Positions 1-7,141 of a stretch of DNA of 13,699 nt are shown here, piece by piece. Every line of letters begins with the position of its first letter. Position 1 is the first letter of the stretch. The DNA is from an uncultured Candidatus Pelagibacter sp. (GTDB lineage: Bacteria; Pseudomonadota; Alphaproteobacteria; Pelagibacterales; Pelagibacteraceae): positions 1 through 13,699 of the forward strand of contig CAJWKX010000013.1 of assembly GCA_913043015.1 (NCBI GenBank), read 5' to 3'. The position numbers and the translations under genes were made by a program. Below the pieces are notes generated by a model that was not told the DNA's origin, ran no database searches, and saw nothing but the letters and a program-made list of their open reading frames with translations.

Positions 1-678
1 GGTGCAGCAATTGAATGCATTCATGCTTATTCATTAATTCATGATGATCTGCCATGTATGGATAATGATGATATTAGAAGAGGAAAGCTTTCTACACACA
101 AAAAATATGGAGAAGCAATCGCAGTCCTAGCTGGAAACTCTCTACTTACTTTGGCATTTGAGATTTTAAGTGATAAAAATTTATCATTAAATGAACAAAC
201 AAAAATGAAATTAATTAAATTAATTTCAAAAAGTTCAGGACACTCAGGAATTGCTGGTGGACAATATTTAGATTTAAGTTTTGAGAAAAAAAAAATTTCA
301 TTAAAAAAAATTGTAGATATGCAAATTCAGAAAACAGGAAAATTATTTGCATTCAGTTGTTTGGCACCAGCATTAATAGTAAATAAAGACAAAAAAATAA
401 TTAAGCGGCTAGAAAAAATTGGTCATAAAATTGGTTTGCTTTTTCAAATAGTTGATGATTTAATTGATTATAGAGGCAATTCAAAAAAAGTTGGCAAAAA
501 AACTAAAAAAGATAAAAAAAAAGGCAAAGCTACTTTAATTAGTCTTCTAGGTTATCAAAATACTATTAAATTTGCTCATAAATTAAAAGTTGATATTTTA
601 AAAAAACTTGCAATATTCGGAAAAAAAGGAGACAGCTTAAAAAATACAATTCAATTAATTTTGGAAAGAGACAAGTGA
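1..678 (+). CDS. ispA: Farnesyl diphosphate synthase (geranyltranstransferase), 5'-truncated by window edge
   Basis: Condenses IPP with DMAPP and then GPP to give farnesyl diphosphate in the cytoplasm. The reading frame is open from base 1, so the gene begins outside the window and the ATG at 58 is internal. The visible 225 residues include the first Asp-rich motif DDLPCMD (bases 43-63), the IRRG that follows it, a GGQYLDL segment, and the second Asp-rich motif DDLID (bases 454-468). Two features mark the bacterial (type II) short-chain FPP synthase: two extra residues within the first Asp-rich motif, and an aromatic Tyr five residues before it. About 210 residues follow the first motif, as in E. 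coli IspA, so only some 70-80 N-terminal residues are missing. Bases 481-528 encode an unusually Lys-rich loop. The stop overlaps the dxs start by 4 bp (GTGA), which indicates co-transcription. In many alphaproteobacteria xseB lies just upstream; that cannot be tested here. Confidence 0.95.
   Translation, partial: GAAIECIHAYSLIHDDLPCMDNDDIRRGKLSTHKKYGEAIAVLAGNSLLTLAFEILSDKNLSLNEQTKMKLIKLISKSSGHSGIAGGQYLDLSFEKKKISLKKIVDMQIQKTGKLFAFSCLAPALIVNKDKKIIKRLEKIGHKIGLLFQIVDDLIDYRGNSKKVGKKTKKDKKKGKATLISLLGYQNTIKFAHKLKVDILKKLAIFGKKGDSLKNTIQLILERDK
663..670 (+). promoter_or_regulatory. Ribosome binding site for dxs
   Basis: A purine-rich GGAAAGAG inside the end of ispA sits 4 bases before the GTG at 675. 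Most starts in this window have no recognisable Shine-Dalgarno sequence, so this one helps fix the dxs start. The N-terminus it gives also aligns with that of E. coli Dxs. Confidence 0.5.
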
Positions 679-2588
679 CAAAAAAATATCAATACTTAGA
701 CAAGGTAAACTTTCCTTCAGATATAAAAAAAATAAATCAGTCAGAATTAAAAATTTTGGCAAAAGAAGTTAGAGAGGAAATGTTAGATGCAGTTTCTGTA
801 ACAGGAGGTCATTTAGGTGCTGGCCTAGGAGTAGTTGAGTTAACAATTGCTTTGCACTATGTGTTTGATACTCCTAATGATAAATTAATTTGGGATGTTG
901 GTCATCAAACTTATCCACACAAAATACTTACTGGAAGAAAAGATAAAATAAAAACTTTGCGACAAGGCAATGGTCTTTCAGGATTTACAAAAAGATCAGA
1001 AAGCGAATATGATCCATTTGGTGCTGCACATAGCTCAACCTCAATTTCATCGGCTTTAGGAATCGCGATAGCAAATGAACTTTCAAAAAAATCTAATCAA
1101 GTTATTGCAGTTATTGGAGATGGAGCAATAAGTGCTGGAATGGCTTATGAAGCAATGAATAATGCAGGTGCAGCAAAAACAAAAATGATTGTTATATTAA
1201 ATGATAATGACATGTCTATTGCAAGACCAGTGGGTGCTATGAGCACATACCTTGCAAAATTATTATCTGGGAAAATATATTTTAGTTTTAGAGAAATAAT
1301 TAAAATAATAATTTCTGCTTTTTCAAAAAAATTTATTGTCAAAGCAGGTAAAGCAGAATATTTTTTAAGATCTGCAGTTACTGGAGGAACTTTATTTAAT
1401 TCACTTGGGTTTTATTATGTCGGACCAATAGATGGATATGATTTAGATAATTTAATTTCAGTTTTGCAAAATGCCAAAAATTTAAACCATGATGGACCAA
1501 TCATGATTCATATCAAAACTAAAAAAGGCAAAGGTTATGAGTTTGCAGAAAAATCTTTAGATAGGTTTCATGGAGTATCGAAATTTAATATTAAAACAGG
1601 GGTGCAGGAGAAATCAAAATCAAATATACCCACTTACACAAAAGTTTTTGCTAATACACTAATTAAACATGCTGAAAAAGATAGCAAAATAATTGGAATA
1701 ACAGCAGCCATGCCCTCAGGGACGGGGATGGATTTATTTGGAGAAAAATTTCCAAAAAGAATGTTCGATGTTGGAATTGCTGAACAACATGCAGTAACTT
1801 TTGCAGCAGGAATGGCAACTGAAGGATATAAACCATATGCAGCAATTTATTCTACTTTTTTACAAAGAGCCTATGATCAAGTTGTTCATGATGTAGCAAT
1901 ACAAAGTCTTCCAGTTAGATTTGCCATTGATAGAGCTGGTCTTGTGGGAGCAGATGGACCAACTCACGCAGGTTCATTTGATGTAACTTATTTATCTACT
2001 CTTCCAAACTTCATAGTAATGGCTCCAAGTGATGAAGCAGAACTTGTAAAAATGATCAACACCTCTGTAGATATTAATGATAAACCATCAGCTTTTAGAT
2101 TTCCAAGAGGAACAGGAATAGGAACTGAGCTACCAGTAATTGAAGAAAAAATTGAGATTGGTAAAGGAAAAGTAATTTCTGAAGGAAATAATATAGCGGT
2201 AATTAATTTAGGAGCTAGATTGCAAGAATGTTTATTAGCAAAAGAAAATTTAAAGAAAAAAGGCATTAATCCCACTATCGTTGATGCAAGATTTGCAAAA
2301 CCATTGGATGAAAATTTAATTTGGCAAATAGCAACAGATCATGAATCAATAATTACAATTGAAGAAGGATCAATTGGTGGTTTCGGATCTCATGTAAGTC
2401 ATTATTTATCAGAAAAAAACCTCTTAGACTCAGGGTTAAAATTTAGATCAATGATTTTACCAGATAGATTTATTGATCAAGACAAACCTAATTTGATGTA
2501 TAAAGCTGCAGGACTCGATGCAAAATCAATTGAAACTAAAGTTCTAGATATATTGGATTCAAAAATTATTATTCAAAAACAAAATTAA
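675..2588 (+). CDS. dxs: 1-deoxy-D-xylulose-5-phosphate synthase
   Basis: A thiamine-diphosphate enzyme that condenses pyruvate and glyceraldehyde 3-phosphate to DXP. This is the first step of the MEP isoprenoid pathway, and DXP is also a precursor of pyridoxal phosphate and of the thiamine thiazole. The product has 637 residues (E. coli 620). Visible landmarks are GGH with His46, DVGHQ with His77, the ThDP motif GDGAIS at 148-153 followed by NDND, FHGV with His299, IAEQHA with Glu370, and GADGPTH with Asp427 and His431. From His299 on these numbers coincide with the E. coli catalytic residues. The C-terminal domain resembles that of transketolases. The GTG start overlaps the ispA stop by 4 bp and has a purine-rich site before it. 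The next Met (residue 36) would remove an N-terminal segment that aligns with E. coli. The gene ends 2 bp from the convergent aroC stop, with no hairpin terminator visible. A short polar tail (ending IIIQKQN) is additional. Confidence 0.98.
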   Translation: MTKKYQYLDKVNFPSDIKKINQSELKILAKEVREEMLDAVSVTGGHLGAGLGVVELTIALHYVFDTPNDKLIWDVGHQTYPHKILTGRKDKIKTLRQGNGLSGFTKRSESEYDPFGAAHSSTSISSALGIAIANELSKKSNQVIAVIGDGAISAGMAYEAMNNAGAAKTKMIVILNDNDMSIARPVGAMSTYLAKLLSGKIYFSFREIIKIIISAFSKKFIVKAGKAEYFLRSAVTGGTLFNSLGFYYVGPIDGYDLDNLISVLQNAKNLNHDGPIMIHIKTKKGKGYEFAEKSLDRFHGVSKFNIKTGVQEKSKSNIPTYTKVFANTLIKHAEKDSKIIGITAAMPSGTGMDLFGEKFPKRMFDVGIAEQHAVTFAAGMATEGYKPYAAIYSTFLQRAYDQVVHDVAIQSLPVRFAIDRAGLVGADGPTHAGSFDVTYLSTLPNFIVMAPSDEAELVKMINTSVDINDKPSAFRFPRGTGIGTELPVIEEKIEIGKGKVISEGNNIAVINLGARLQECLLAKENLKKKGINPTIVDARFAKPLDENLIWQIATDHESIITIEEGSIGGFGSHVSHYLSEKNLLDSGLKFRSMILPDRFIDQDKPNLMYKAAGLDAKSIETKVLDILDSKIIIQKQN

Positions 2589-2590
2589 AA

Positions 2591-3676
2591 TTATTTTCCA
2601 CACTGAGCTTTGTTTATTAAATAATGATCTAATAGAACACAGTGCATCATAGCCTCACCAATAGGTACCGCTCTAATACCAACACAAGGATCGTGTCTAC
2701 CTTTGACAGATATAGAAGTATTTTTTCCAAATTTATCTATTGTTTTTCTAGAATTTAAAATTGAAGAAGTTGGTTTAACGGCAAATGAAACAATTATTTC
2801 TTGACCGCTTGAAATTCCACCAAGAATTCCACCGGCATTGTTAGACATAAACTTTATAGTTTTGTCTTTTTGGGAAATTTCATCAGAATTTTGTTCACCT
2901 GTTAAAAATGCTGATTTCATACCCGAACCAATATTGACGCCTTTCACAGCATTTATACTCATCATAGCTGAAGCTAAATCCATATCTAGTTTAGAATAAA
3001 TTGGTGCACCTAAACCAACGGGAACTCCACGAGCTCTTACTTCAATTATTGCACCACAAGAAGATCCCGATTTTCTTATTCCAAGCAAATATTTTTCCCA
3101 AAGTTTTACAATTGATTTATCAGGACAGAAAAAAGAGTTTTTGGAAATAAATTTATCATTCCAATTATTAGTATCACACCCAAGAATGCCTAATTGAGTA
3201 ATAGCACCGATAACCTTGTATTTTTTACCAATTTTATTTTCTAAAGTTTTTTTAGCAATAGCACCTGCGGCCACTCGTGCAGCTGTCTCTCGAGCCGATT
3301 GCCTTCCGCCTCCTCTATAATCCCTGATTCCATATTTTTTAAAATATGTAAAATCTGCATGGCCAGGTCTAAATTTATTTTTAATTGTCTCATAATCTCT
3401 TGATCTCATATCTTTATTGTAAATAATTAATGAGATAGGAGTTCCTGTTGTTTTATTTTCAAATACTCCAGATAAAATCTGAACAGAATCATCTTCTTTT
3501 CTTTGAGTTGTAAACTTTGATTGTCCTGGTTTTCTTTTATTAAGCTCAATTTGAATATCTTGCTCATTTAAACTTATATTTGGTGGGCATCCATCCACAA
3601 TACATCCGATTGCAGGACCATGGGATTCACCCCATGTTGTGAATCGAAATAACTTTCCAAAAGTGTTAAATGACAT
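2591..3676 (-). CDS. aroC: Chorismate synthase
   Basis: Eliminates the 3-phosphate from EPSP to form chorismate, the last common step of the shikimate pathway. It needs reduced FMN. The product has 361 residues, the same length as E. coli AroC. All three family signatures are present: GESHG at 16-20 (His19), [10 protein letters not shown] around 122-131, and GRHDPC at 326-331. FRPGHAD at 102-108 carries the second conserved active-site His (His106). The ATG start gives the typical short lead-in before GESHG. The gene stands alone on the minus strand: it converges with dxs (2-bp gap) and diverges from pdxH across 34 bp. Chorismate feeds aromatic amino acids, folate and the ubiquinone ring, linking it loosely to the flanking isoprenoid genes. 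Nothing about the protein is unusual. Confidence 0.98.
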   Translation of the reverse strand: MSFNTFGKLFRFTTWGESHGPAIGCIVDGCPPNISLNEQDIQIELNKRKPGQSKFTTQRKEDDSVQILSGVFENKTTGTPISLIIYNKDMRSRDYETIKNKFRPGHADFTYFKKYGIRDYRGGGRQSARETAARVAAGAIAKKTLENKIGKKYKVIGAITQLGILGCDTNNWNDKFISKNSFFCPDKSIVKLWEKYLLGIRKSGSSCGAIIEVRARGVPVGLGAPIYSKLDMDLASAMMSINAVKGVNIGSGMKSAFLTGEQNSDEISQKDKTIKFMSNNAGGILGGISSGQEIIVSFAVKPTSSILNSRKTIDKFGKNTSISVKGRHDPCVGIRAVPIGEAMMHCVLLDHYLINKAQCGK

Positions 3677-3684
3677 TAATTTAT

Positions 3685-3690
3685 ATTATA
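3685..3690 (-). promoter_or_regulatory. Possible -10 box for aroC
   Basis: The minus strand reads a perfect TATAAT here, 8 bases before the aroC ATG. A transcript starting the usual 6-8 bases downstream would have almost no leader. No good -35 box lies 16-18 bp upstream. In DNA this AT-rich a TATAAT can arise by chance, so the call rests mainly on its position in the only available spacer. Confidence 0.35.
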
Positions 3691-3694
3691 TAAG
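3689..3694 (+). promoter_or_regulatory. Possible -10 box for pdxH
   Basis: TATAAG lies 16 bases before the pdxH ATG, giving a predicted leader of roughly 10 bases. The same hexamer is the best -10 candidate for the S49 peptidase promoter. It overlaps the opposing aroC -10 candidate by two bases. The -35 region is weak. Confidence 0.3.
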
Positions 3695-3710
3695 TTATTT
3701 TGTTAAAATT

Positions 3711-4337
3711 ATGAATCAAAAAAACTCACTTGGCTTAGATATTTGCTTTCAAGATTTGAGTAATCCGATTGAATTGTTCAGAAATTGGATGAAAGATGCA
3801 AAAAAATCAGAACCAAATGATCCTAATGCATTAGCTTTAGCAACCACTGATAAAAAAGGAATTTCTTCAGTAAGAATGGTTCTGTTAAAAAATTTTAGTG
3901 AAAAAGGTTTTGTTTTTTATACAAATTTAAATAGTCCAAAGAGTCTTGCATTGAAAGAAAATCCAAATGCTTCAATGTGTGTTTACTGGAAAAGTTTACT
4001 TAGACAAGTTATAATTGCAGGATCAATATCAAAAGTTACTGATGAAGAAGCCGACAATTATTACAATTCACGTCCATATGAAAGTAGAATTAGTGCTTGG
4101 GCTTCCGTTCAAAGCTCATTTTTAAAAAGTAGAGAAGATTTATTGAAGGCAATAGCAGAATATAAAAAAAAATATCCAGATCAAAATAATGTACCAAGGC
4201 CCAAAAATTGGTCTGGATGGAATTTATTACCCAAAGAAATAGAATTTTGGCTTAATGTAGATAACAGAGTTCATCAACGTTTAATCTATTCAAAAAAAGA
4301 AGATGGTATTTGGGAAAGAAATCTTCTCTATCCTTAA
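3711..4337 (+). CDS. pdxH: Pyridoxamine/pyridoxine 5'-phosphate oxidase
   Basis: An FMN enzyme that oxidises PNP or PMP to pyridoxal 5'-phosphate, the last step of DXP-dependent vitamin B6 synthesis and of salvage. The product is 208 residues (E. coli 218). Family landmarks are RMVLLK at 55-60 followed by KGFVFYTNL (FMN-binding split barrel), LRQVIIAG at 97-104, SRPYESRISAW at 120-130, and the C-terminal IEFW...RVHQR at 177-190, with Arg186 and His188 matching the substrate-binding Arg/His pair of E. coli. I chose the ATG at 3711. The same frame is open back to a GTG at 3639, but that would overlap aroC by 38 bp and add 24 residues with no counterpart in the family. No Shine-Dalgarno sequence is visible. 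Two positions of the C-terminal signature are atypical (Leu181, Gln189). The stop shares a TTAA with the convergent ispB stop. Confidence 0.96.
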   Translation: MNQKNSLGLDICFQDLSNPIELFRNWMKDAKKSEPNDPNALALATTDKKGISSVRMVLLKNFSEKGFVFYTNLNSPKSLALKENPNASMCVYWKSLLRQVIIAGSISKVTDEEADNYYNSRPYESRISAWASVQSSFLKSREDLLKAIAEYKKKYPDQNNVPRPKNWSGWNLLPKEIEFWLNVDNRVHQRLIYSKKEDGIWERNLLYP

Positions 4338-5347
4338 AAAGATCTTTCCAAACTAAAAGAAGTTAACTTATTAAATATTCTTTTTTCATCAGAATTATCA
4401 AATATACTTAAGGAATTTGATGAAAGATTAATGAAATGTTCTGCTTTTTTATAGCATTGTGAAATAATATTATGTTTTTTAATTAGTCCTAAAATTATTT
4501 TAAAATTTTCGTCATCCCTTTTTTTTTTGATAAAAAATTCTTTAATTTGTTTTTTTTCTGCTTTGTTTGCTTGCTGATGAAGAAGAATTATAGGTAAAGT
4601 GATTTTTCCTTCAAAAAAATCATTTCCAATTTTTTTTCCAAATAAATTTAATTCTGAATTATAATCTAGAGTGTCGTCAGCAATTTGAAAAGTAAGACCT
4701 AAATTTCTTCCATAAAATTCTAATCCTTCTTTAATTTTGTTATTTCTGTTTCCCAAAATTGCACCAATCTTAGTTGCGGTTGAAAATAATTCAGCAGTTT
4801 TAGCTGAAATTATTTTAAAGTATGTTTCTTCTAACATATCTACTTCACCTTTATGCTGTAATTGTAAAATTTCTCCCTGCGCTATTCGTGCTGAAGTTGA
4901 CGAAAGTAATCGTAAGACTTCCAAGTTTCCATCTTCGACCATCATTTCAAAACATCTGCTCAGCAAATAATCTCCAACTAAAATAGAAGATTGATTTCCC
5001 CATAAAGAATTTAATGTCTTTTTTCCTCTTCGAATTTCACCGTTATCAATTACATCGTCATGCATCAAAGTTGCCGCATGAATTAATTCTACGCAGGCTG
5101 CTAAATTGATATCTCTTCCACCTTTTAGATATCCACATAGTTTTGCAGAACCAAGAGTTAGTAATGCTCTCAATCTTTTGCCACCCGTGTTAAGGTGATA
5201 GCTGGTCATATCTTGAACTAACTCAACTTTGCTTGTTAATTGATTCTTAATTCTTTCTTCTACTAAAACTAATTTATCTTCAACTAAACTTTTAAGCTCA
5301 GAATAAGAATTATTAATTTGTTTTTTTAATTGTACAACTGTTCCCAT
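4334..5347 (-). CDS. ispB: Long-chain polyprenyl diphosphate synthase (octaprenyl/decaprenyl type)
   Basis: Extends FPP with successive IPP units to make the polyprenyl tail of ubiquinone. The product has 337 residues (E. coli IspB 323). Landmarks are GGKRLR at 55-60 (IPP binding), the first Asp-rich motif DDVID at 97-101 followed by IRRGK, GEILQLQ at 158-164, KTAELF at 183-188, and the second Asp-rich motif DDTLD at 224-228. The first motif has the plain five-residue spacing, and the residue five before it is Ala92. A small side chain there fits a long-chain enzyme, in contrast to the Tyr of IspA at the left of the window. The exact chain length (C40 or C50) cannot be read from sequence. The ATG start gives an N-terminus MGTVVQLKK like those of alphaproteobacterial homologues. 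No Shine-Dalgarno is seen. The gene diverges from the S49 peptidase across 111 bp and converges with pdxH, the stops overlapping by 4 bp. Confidence 0.95.
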   Translation of the reverse strand: MGTVVQLKKQINNSYSELKSLVEDKLVLVEERIKNQLTSKVELVQDMTSYHLNTGGKRLRALLTLGSAKLCGYLKGGRDINLAACVELIHAATLMHDDVIDNGEIRRGKKTLNSLWGNQSSILVGDYLLSRCFEMMVEDGNLEVLRLLSSTSARIAQGEILQLQHKGEVDMLEETYFKIISAKTAELFSTATKIGAILGNRNNKIKEGLEFYGRNLGLTFQIADDTLDYNSELNLFGKKIGNDFFEGKITLPIILLHQQANKAEKKQIKEFFIKKKRDDENFKIILGLIKKHNIISQCYKKAEHFINLSSNSLSIFDNSDEKRIFNKLTSFSLERSF

Positions 5348-5360
5348 GGGATTAAATTAG

Positions 5361-5390
5361 TATATATCAGTTTTCTTTATTACTTATCAA
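5361..5390 (-). promoter_or_regulatory. Candidate sigma70-type promoter for ispB
   Basis: On the minus strand a -35 box TTGATA (5385-5390) is followed after 18 bp by TATATA (5361-5366). An overlapping TATACT at 5359-5364 would need a 20-bp spacer. Transcription would start near 5354, leaving a leader of only about 6-7 bases before the ATG. The -35 abuts that of the opposite promoter with no base between them. Confidence 0.45.
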
Positions 5391-5418
5391 TTGACGCACC
5401 TAAATCTTCAACTATAAG
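5391..5418 (+). promoter_or_regulatory. Candidate sigma70-type promoter for the S49 peptidase-glyQ-glyS-ppdK unit
   Basis: TTGACG (5391-5396), a 16-bp spacer, then TATAAG (5413-5418). Each hexamer differs from consensus in one base. This is the best promoter match in the window, and it lies in the longest spacer, at the head of a 6.4-kb run of four tightly packed genes. The predicted start is near 5425, giving a leader of about 35 bases. A second TATAAG at 5445-5450 lacks a well-placed -35. Confidence 0.6.
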
Positions 5419-5458
5419 TAGACTTTATATTAAATCAAAAATTTTATAAGCATTTAGA

Positions 5459-6268
5459 ATGTTTTCATTTTTCAAAAAGAAAAAAATAGTCCCCCACATA
5501 AAGTTAAACGGTGTGATAGGAAATGTGGGAAAATTCAAACAAGGAATAGATTTTGCTGGGCAAGAGGAAATTATAAAAAAAGCCTTTTCGCTAAAAAAAG
5601 CTATTGCTGTTGCAGTTACTATTAATTCACCAGGAGGATCACCTGTACAATCTCATTTAATCTATAAATTTATTAGAGAACAGGCACAAAAAAAGAAATT
5701 AAAAGTAATTGTGTTTGCTGAAGACGTGGCTGCTTCCGGTGGTTATTTAATTGCTTGTGCTGGTGATGAGATATATGCAAATTCAAGTTCAATTATTGGG
5801 TCTATCGGCGTTATTTACTCATCATTTGGATTTAAAGATTTAATTAAAAAAATTGGCATTGAAAGAAGAATTTATACAGCTGGAAAAAACAAAAGTACTT
5901 TAGATCTTTTTGTAGAAGAAAAAAAAGAAGATATTGAAAGATTAAAAAGTATTCAACTAGATCTTCATAAAGATTTTATAGATGTAGTAGAAGAAAGCAG
6001 AGGATCAAAACTTAAAAAAGATTCTGGGATAGAACTTTTTTCTGGAGAATTCTGGTCCGGTAAAAAAGCAAAAGATTTAGGCTTGATAGATGGAATTGGA
6101 AATGCTGATCAAATTTTGAGACAAAAATTTGGAGATAAAGTGGTAATCAAGAAATTTGAGAAAACAAAAAGCTGGATCGCAAAGAAATTATCTTCATCAG
6201 AAAATCAGGTGGATCAATTGGTAAATATATTAGAAGAAAGATCAATCTGGCAAAGATATGGCCTCTAA
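5459..6268 (+). CDS. S49 family serine peptidase (SppA/SohB-like, single domain, no membrane anchor)
   Basis: Belongs to the signal-peptide-peptidase family with a Ser/Lys dyad. The product has 269 residues and one protease domain, against about 618 residues in two repeats for E. coli Spp[12 protein letters not shown] at 55-65 forms the oxyanion-hole region. DVAASGGY at 89-96 holds the predicted nucleophile Ser93. GKNKS at 142-146 holds the predicted general base Lys145, exactly 52 residues later as in B. subtilis SppA (Ser147/Lys199). [17 protein letters not shown] (about 195-212) is the usual C-terminal family block. The N-terminus MFSFFKKKK runs straight into the fold, with no signal peptide or transmembrane helix. 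It is therefore probably cytoplasmic or peripheral on the inner face of the membrane, as in short alphaproteobacterial homologues. It leads the glyQ-glyS-ppdK unit and overlaps glyQ by 11 bp. The family is secure, but substrate and the choice between sppA and sohB as name are not. Confidence 0.9.
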   Translation: MFSFFKKKKIVPHIKLNGVIGNVGKFKQGIDFAGQEEIIKKAFSLKKAIAVAVTINSPGGSPVQSHLIYKFIREQAQKKKLKVIVFAEDVAASGGYLIACAGDEIYANSSSIIGSIGVIYSSFGFKDLIKKIGIERRIYTAGKNKSTLDLFVEEKKEDIERLKSIQLDLHKDFIDVVEESRGSKLKKDSGIELFSGEFWSGKKAKDLGLIDGIGNADQILRQKFGDKVVIKKFEKTKSWIAKKLSSSENQVDQLVNILEERSIWQRYGL

Positions 6269-7139
6269 AAAAAAAATCAAAAAAATAAAGTTTCAAACTT
6301 TTCAAGATACAATTTTAAACCTTCAAAAATATTGGAGCAAACATGGTTGTGTAATTTTACAACCTTATGATATAGAAATAGGCGCCGGAACTTTTCATCC
6401 AGCCACTACACTTAGATCATTAGGTACAAAAACTTGGAAAGCAGCTTACGTTCAGCCTTCAAGAAGGCCATCAGATGGAAGATATGGAGACAACCCAAAT
6501 AGACTACAACATTATTATCAATTTCAAGTTATTATTAAACCATCTCCTAAAAATATAAAAAAATTATATTTAAACAGTTTATCTGTAACAGGCATCAAGC
6601 ATCAGGAGCATGATATTAGATTTGTTGAGGATGATTGGGAAAGCCCCACACTTGGAGCAGCAGGTCTAGGCTGGGAAGTTTGGTGCGATGGAATGGAAAT
6701 AACTCAATTTACTTATTTCCAACAAATGGCAGGAATTGAATGTAAGCCAATTTCAGTAGAATTAACCTACGGACTTGAAAGAATTTGTATGTTTACTCAA
6801 AGAAAAAAGAATGTTTTTGATTTGGTTTGGAACAATGAAGGTATTTTATATCGTGATGTTTTCCATCAAGCAGAAAAAGAATTTTCTGCCTATAATTTTG
6901 ATTATGCCAATACTGATTATTTATTTAAAATTTTTGATATGCTAGAAGATGAAACAAAAAAACTTTTAGAAAAAAAATTATCTCTACCTGCTTATGATCA
7001 ATGTTTAAAAGCAAGTCATGTTTTTAACATTTTAGACGCAAGAGGTGTTATTAGCGTTGCTCAAAGAGCAAAATATATTTTAAGAATAAGAGAACTTACT
7101 AAAGGCGTGGGACAGGTTTGGCTTGAAAGTCAAAACTAA
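6258..7139 (+). CDS. glyQ: Glycyl-tRNA synthetase alpha subunit
   Basis: The catalytic subunit of the bacterial alpha2beta2 glycyl-tRNA synthetase, which activates glycine with ATP and loads it on tRNA-Gly with GlyS. The product has 293 residues (E. coli 303). The class II core is clear: [13 protein letters not shown] at 14-26, GAGTFHPAT at 42-50, motif 2 within 66-90 ([16 protein letters not shown] at its start), [17 protein letters not shown] at 124-140, ITQFTYFQQ at 148-156, and motif 3 [12 protein letters not shown] at 167-178. The C-terminus is slightly shorter than in E. coli. The ATG at 6258 lies within the end of the peptidase gene in another frame (11-bp overlap). It is the only Met before the core and gives the Lys-rich start [11 protein letters not shown]. 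Codons 4-6 are part of a run of ten A (6267-6276). Translation is probably coupled to the upstream gene. Confidence 0.97.
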   Translation: MASKKKIKKIKFQTFQDTILNLQKYWSKHGCVILQPYDIEIGAGTFHPATTLRSLGTKTWKAAYVQPSRRPSDGRYGDNPNRLQHYYQFQVIIKPSPKNIKKLYLNSLSVTGIKHQEHDIRFVEDDWESPTLGAAGLGWEVWCDGMEITQFTYFQQMAGIECKPISVELTYGLERICMFTQRKKNVFDLVWNNEGILYRDVFHQAEKEFSAYNFDYANTDYLFKIFDMLEDETKKLLEKKLSLPAYDQCLKASHVFNILDARGVISVAQRAKYILRIRELTKGVGQVWLESQN

Positions 7140-7141
7140 GA

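Noticed and set aside
58..60. ATG at 58 as the start of the first gene
   Set aside because: The frame is open to base 1 and encodes conserved IspA sequence, including most of the first Asp-rich motif, upstream of this Met.
1988..2275. Minus-strand open frame inside dxs (with similar ones at 1145-1342 and 1663-1845)
   Set aside because: Short, no recognisable motif or start context, and wholly antisense to highly conserved dxs sequence.
3639..3710. GTG at 3639 as an extended pdxH start
   Set aside because: It would overlap aroC by 38 bp, add 24 residues without family counterpart, and has no ribosome binding site. ATG 3711 fits the normal PdxH length.
4338..4347. AAAGATCTTT palindrome after pdxH as a terminator
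   Set aside because: It is a perfect palindrome with no loop, is AT-rich and lies inside the ispB coding sequence. It would not form a stable RNA hairpin.
4737..4970. Plus-strand open frame inside ispB
   Set aside because: Antisense to conserved prenyltransferase sequence, with no family resemblance.
5348..5458. Riboswitch or small RNA in the longest spacer
   Set aside because: Only 111 bp, filled mostly by the two promoter candidates. I saw no paired stems or conserved riboswitch core; the predicted leaders (about 7 and 35 bases) are too short.
6266..6276. Programmed frameshift between the S49 peptidase and glyQ at the A run
   Set aside because: The peptidase TAA comes before the run can act and both proteins have normal ends. 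An ATG start with 11-bp overlap explains the arrangement.
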